Made by a program: the position numbers and the translations under genes. The notes under the pieces were generated by a model. It did not search any database, was not told where the DNA came from, and saw only the letters and a list, made by a program, of their open reading frames with translations. From NCBI RefSeq assembly GCF_032854445.1, contig NC_088300.1, forward strand, positions 62,410,984-62,474,983: DNA of 64,000 nt. The letters are read 5' to 3'. Source of the stretch: Liolophura sinensis. Taxonomy: Eukaryota > Mollusca > Polyplacophora > Chitonida > Chitonidae. Each line of letters begins with the position of its first letter. The stretch's first letter is position 1. Below are positions 60,990-64,000 of the stretch, one piece after another.

Positions 60990-63745
60990 CACACATAAGG
61001 CAACACCTGGCAATCAAAAGGCTATGGAACATGTGATAATGGAAATAATTTATTTCAGTGTTATAGCCAAACATTATCCCCGTGTCTTTCACACAGGAAA
61101 TCCATAACTGCTTCTATGACGAGCTTAACTATGACGATGCCAAACACTGATTAGAACCTGTTGGTCGTATTCTGCAGTCAGCTTACTTGCGTTCCGGTCT
61201 AGCTATTTGCTATCGCTGACAACGTGGCTTTTCTAGTGACCTAAGTATACACCCAGGACAATAGAGAATAATAACCAAGTCATTATAATATATTTTGTTA
61301 TATTAATGCTACGGAAGTTGCGCATTTTGTATATAGCTTCAATGTTGCTTCCCATGATTCCCTCTCTGTAGTGTCGTTAGAATAACAACGCTAAAATGAG
61401 GAACCCGTCCGTGGTACATACTCTTGCGTCCAGCCCTTCTTTTCAGGAAGTGTGGTAAACATCTACATCATTTTCAGAGAAGTTCATGAAAATTCCCCAC
61501 TCTCAGATCTCCTCATTTACTGATTACTTTGATTACTTGAGACGACTGTCTGCGGGTATCACCTTCATTTGCTGGAGAACAAGTTTACCGAATGTTTCAG
61601 CGAATGTTTCCCTCTCTGAAGAACCATCTGAATTCTCCAAACACCTCAATATGGCTAGAAGCTGATTGGCGACAATTGCTATGTTTGTTCAGCAATTAAA
61701 AAAAAGACGATTACAAAGGACAATGCCCATTATGCCACCGTCCTTTGATCCATTCAACGGATACACCCACATTATCTACAAGCTCCCATCAGCTCAAAAG
61801 GATCCTAACTCGAATTTATTTTTGCTCTACAATAAAGAATGTGGACTGTCGAATTCAGAGATACGCTAACAGGATCCAATTTATGTCAGTTGATCAGTTT
61901 CATCAGCGATCAATCGATTCAGGTGTTTTATTCGCAGATTGAGCTTCTTTGGCGACGTAACGGCATTATCGAACTGATTACATGTCTGGACAGGATGAAT
62001 GGGGCAGCCCCAAAACACACGTCGACTCCAATTGATCTTTTGTCTCACAGAATGTGTTGACGGCCGCGTCGGCCGTAACCTGGTGGTCCCTTCCCCAGAC
62101 AACTATATTGGATTCGATGTAATCATTGCATTCTAAGGTGAACCTACGCGCTACGCGATTCGGACAACAATTGACATTCAAAATGTTTTTTAAATCCTCA
62201 TTTGGATGTGACCTTTGCACTCAACAGCGCATCATTCCCTCAGAACAGGAGCGCGGCGTTTCCCGTGCAGCATTCATTACACGGTTTTATACGTGTATTA
62301 TAAATCATAGTCTGCTGTACATATGTAATAGCATCAGACAAAAGGTTTTGCCCTGTCCTCGTGTTATACGAATGTATTACGACCTATTGGCCGTTTAAGG
62401 CTCCCATCGTTAAGAAATAATGCATAGAAGCCTTCCAGGTGCTGGATTGAATGACCCCCATTAAATACATATTTATACGCCAAAATCTTAAAAACCGATT
62501 TCAACATCTACTAAGTTTCTCTCAAGCTTGTCAAGCTTTACTCAAGCGTCAACATCATGCATAAAGATTTTACAATGAACTCAAACACATTTTCCTGCCC
62601 ATCTTAGAGATCTATACTCTGGTAAAGAAACAATAAAATGATGTAAAGACATAACTTTCGGACAACTCAAGATCAGTTTACTCATATCGGATTTCAAGAG
62701 AAATCTTTGTTTTTTCCCCAAAAGTCCATAGTGTTGACAGCAGCCTACATGGAGCAACAAGAACTCATATCTAATTGATTGAAAATGAGCACTGTATCTC
62801 CTTATCCAAGATTTGTATTTCCAGAATGTCATTGGAATTGTGGTGTCGTATCCTAGACTTCCGCCTTCTATCCGCGCTGTAATCTTATTGTATCCTGCTC
62901 TATAGGAATTAAGACTACTTATCTAGCACAGATGGATCAAACTGATGCAGAATAAACAGTATCAGTTTACAAGACTCAGAGCAATAAGGTCAGTTTTTTG
63001 AGATGTCACCACAGGACAGCCGAGTATGGAGCCAATTGTCTAGGTTCCGGAGAGTGACTGACAGAGGAGGCCTACCGAAATCGTGCAGGTTAGATGTAGG
63101 CCAGACCCTCTTAAAGATCAGTTGACTAAAGAACAATTAGTTTTGCATCATTCCAGCGCAGCTGACAAAATAAAAGTATATCCTCTTGTGAAATGGAAAG
63201 TATTCAACCTGTCAGTATACTTATATAATCATCAGCCTTACTAGATTGTGCCGATTGTTCCAGGAAAGCCGATATGTGGGGTGGGGCAGCAGAGCTTTTG
63301 TCGTTAAGCAATGTACACAGTAACGTATCATTATGATATTGACTGCAAAAATAATTCATATATCCTTTTGTTTGCTTCCGTGCCAAAGGGACTGGTGTCC
63401 TTTTCAATCTTCTCGCTTATATCGTGACAATGTCACCTTCTAGCAAGTCGCTCCGAATGCGTCAAGTTGCTAGGGACACATCCTTCGTTGTTCAACGCAA
63501 CGTCAAGAACATTTGTCACTGGCATGTATCTCTTTACTAGCCTTGTCTCATGCCTTAGTAGTGAACATTCAACACTTTTTTACTACTTTTCTCCTACTTT
63601 CTGCGACGTATCGCCACTTACATAATTGGCATTGCCACCTGTGAAAGCTGCTGATGATCATACCCGTATTTTTGTTGTACAGAAGGCTGCGTTTTGGCCC
63701 TGATTTTACCATACTTTTTGCACGGAGGATAGGTTGTTCACGTAG
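60990..63745 (-). repeat. Family B repeat unit B6 (inverted)
   Basis: Minus-strand order includes 'gatatgtggggtggggc' complement (63270-63290), the 'gtttgatccatctgtgctaga' block (about 62925-62950), the conserved 'attggattcgatgtaatcattgcattctaagg' block (62107-62139), 'gatcctgttagcg' (61866-61879) and the landmark segment near 61140-61230. The central part shared with B5 around 60890-60990 is in the opposite (+) orientation, so an internal inversion separates B5 and B6. Confidence 0.7.
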
Positions 63746-63769
63746 TAGTCTTATGTTGTTTGTCAAGAT

Positions 63770-64000
63770 TTTTAGCGACGCTCAGCTCTGAGATGTTAGA
63801 GCAAAGAAATAGGACTGGTCGGCCAGGTGTCAGCATAATGTGACTAGGTGGGGTGTCATGTCTGCTGTTACACTTCGGTTGCGGCAGCATTTTAGCTGCA
63901 TGAACTCGCCCTGCCACAAAAAGACACAGTATATGTAGACACACTTAACGACTCCTCGTCGTCATATGACTGAAAATTGTTAAGTACAACGTAAAACCCT
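63770..64000 (+). mobile_element. SINE family C, cut by the window end
   Basis: The words 'gtgtcatgtctgctgttacac', 'gcggcagcattttagctgcatgaactcgccctgcc' and 'gactcctcgtcgtcatatgactgaaaattgttaag' match the family-C body and tail. The element probably continues past 64000. Confidence 0.7.

Overview
The window looks like non-coding DNA from an animal nuclear genome, most likely a lophotrochozoan and probably a mollusc. It is AT-rich, almost gene-free and packed with degraded mobile elements. It carries several tRNA-derived SINE families whose tails have the form common in molluscan genomes: a 'gtgaaatattcttgagtac' block, a 'gtaaaacacc' end and AAAT repeats. The mollusc assignment is inference. 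Bacterial features such as operons and Shine-Dalgarno sites are absent.

Only one stretch is supported as an exon of a host gene. It is a 132-nt exon at 3086-3217 (+) encoding part of the RhoGAP-like (BH) domain of a phosphoinositide 3-kinase p85-type regulatory subunit. Neighbouring exons were not found. A frameshifted LINE 3' end lies just upstream (2186-2532).

Layout: 1-8.3 kb holds unique sequence, SINE fragments, the p85 exon and three simple or tandem repeats. From 8.3 to 27.4 kb lies a tandem array of five related 2-6 kb units (family A, all +). From 27.4 to 33.3 kb is mostly unrecognised sequence with one possible solo LTR and one full-length SINE. From 33.4 to 48.6 kb lies a second array (family B, units B1-B4, +). 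From 48.6 to 56.6 kb is mostly unique sequence. From 56.6 to 63.7 kb family B recurs inverted (B5, B6), so the right half is a large imperfect inverted repeat.

The arrays act as internal controls. Aligning units against each other by eye exposes insertions as filled versus empty sites. In this way I recognise (i) a 752-bp solo LTR at 20871-21622 with a 4-bp target duplication, three perfect 15-bp heat-shock elements and a TATA box; (ii) element C, a roughly 0.85-kb terminal-inverted-repeat element with one copy in each array; (iii) element D, a 565-bp inverted-repeat element carrying a similar short ATG-initiated reading frame in both copies; and (iv) further unit-private insertions. Local tandem amplifications are also private to single units, most strikingly a 45-bp minisatellite in B2. 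I found no complete protein-coding gene, no functional tRNA or rRNA gene and no CRISPR array. Repeat-unit limits are eye alignments, good to about 20-100 bp.
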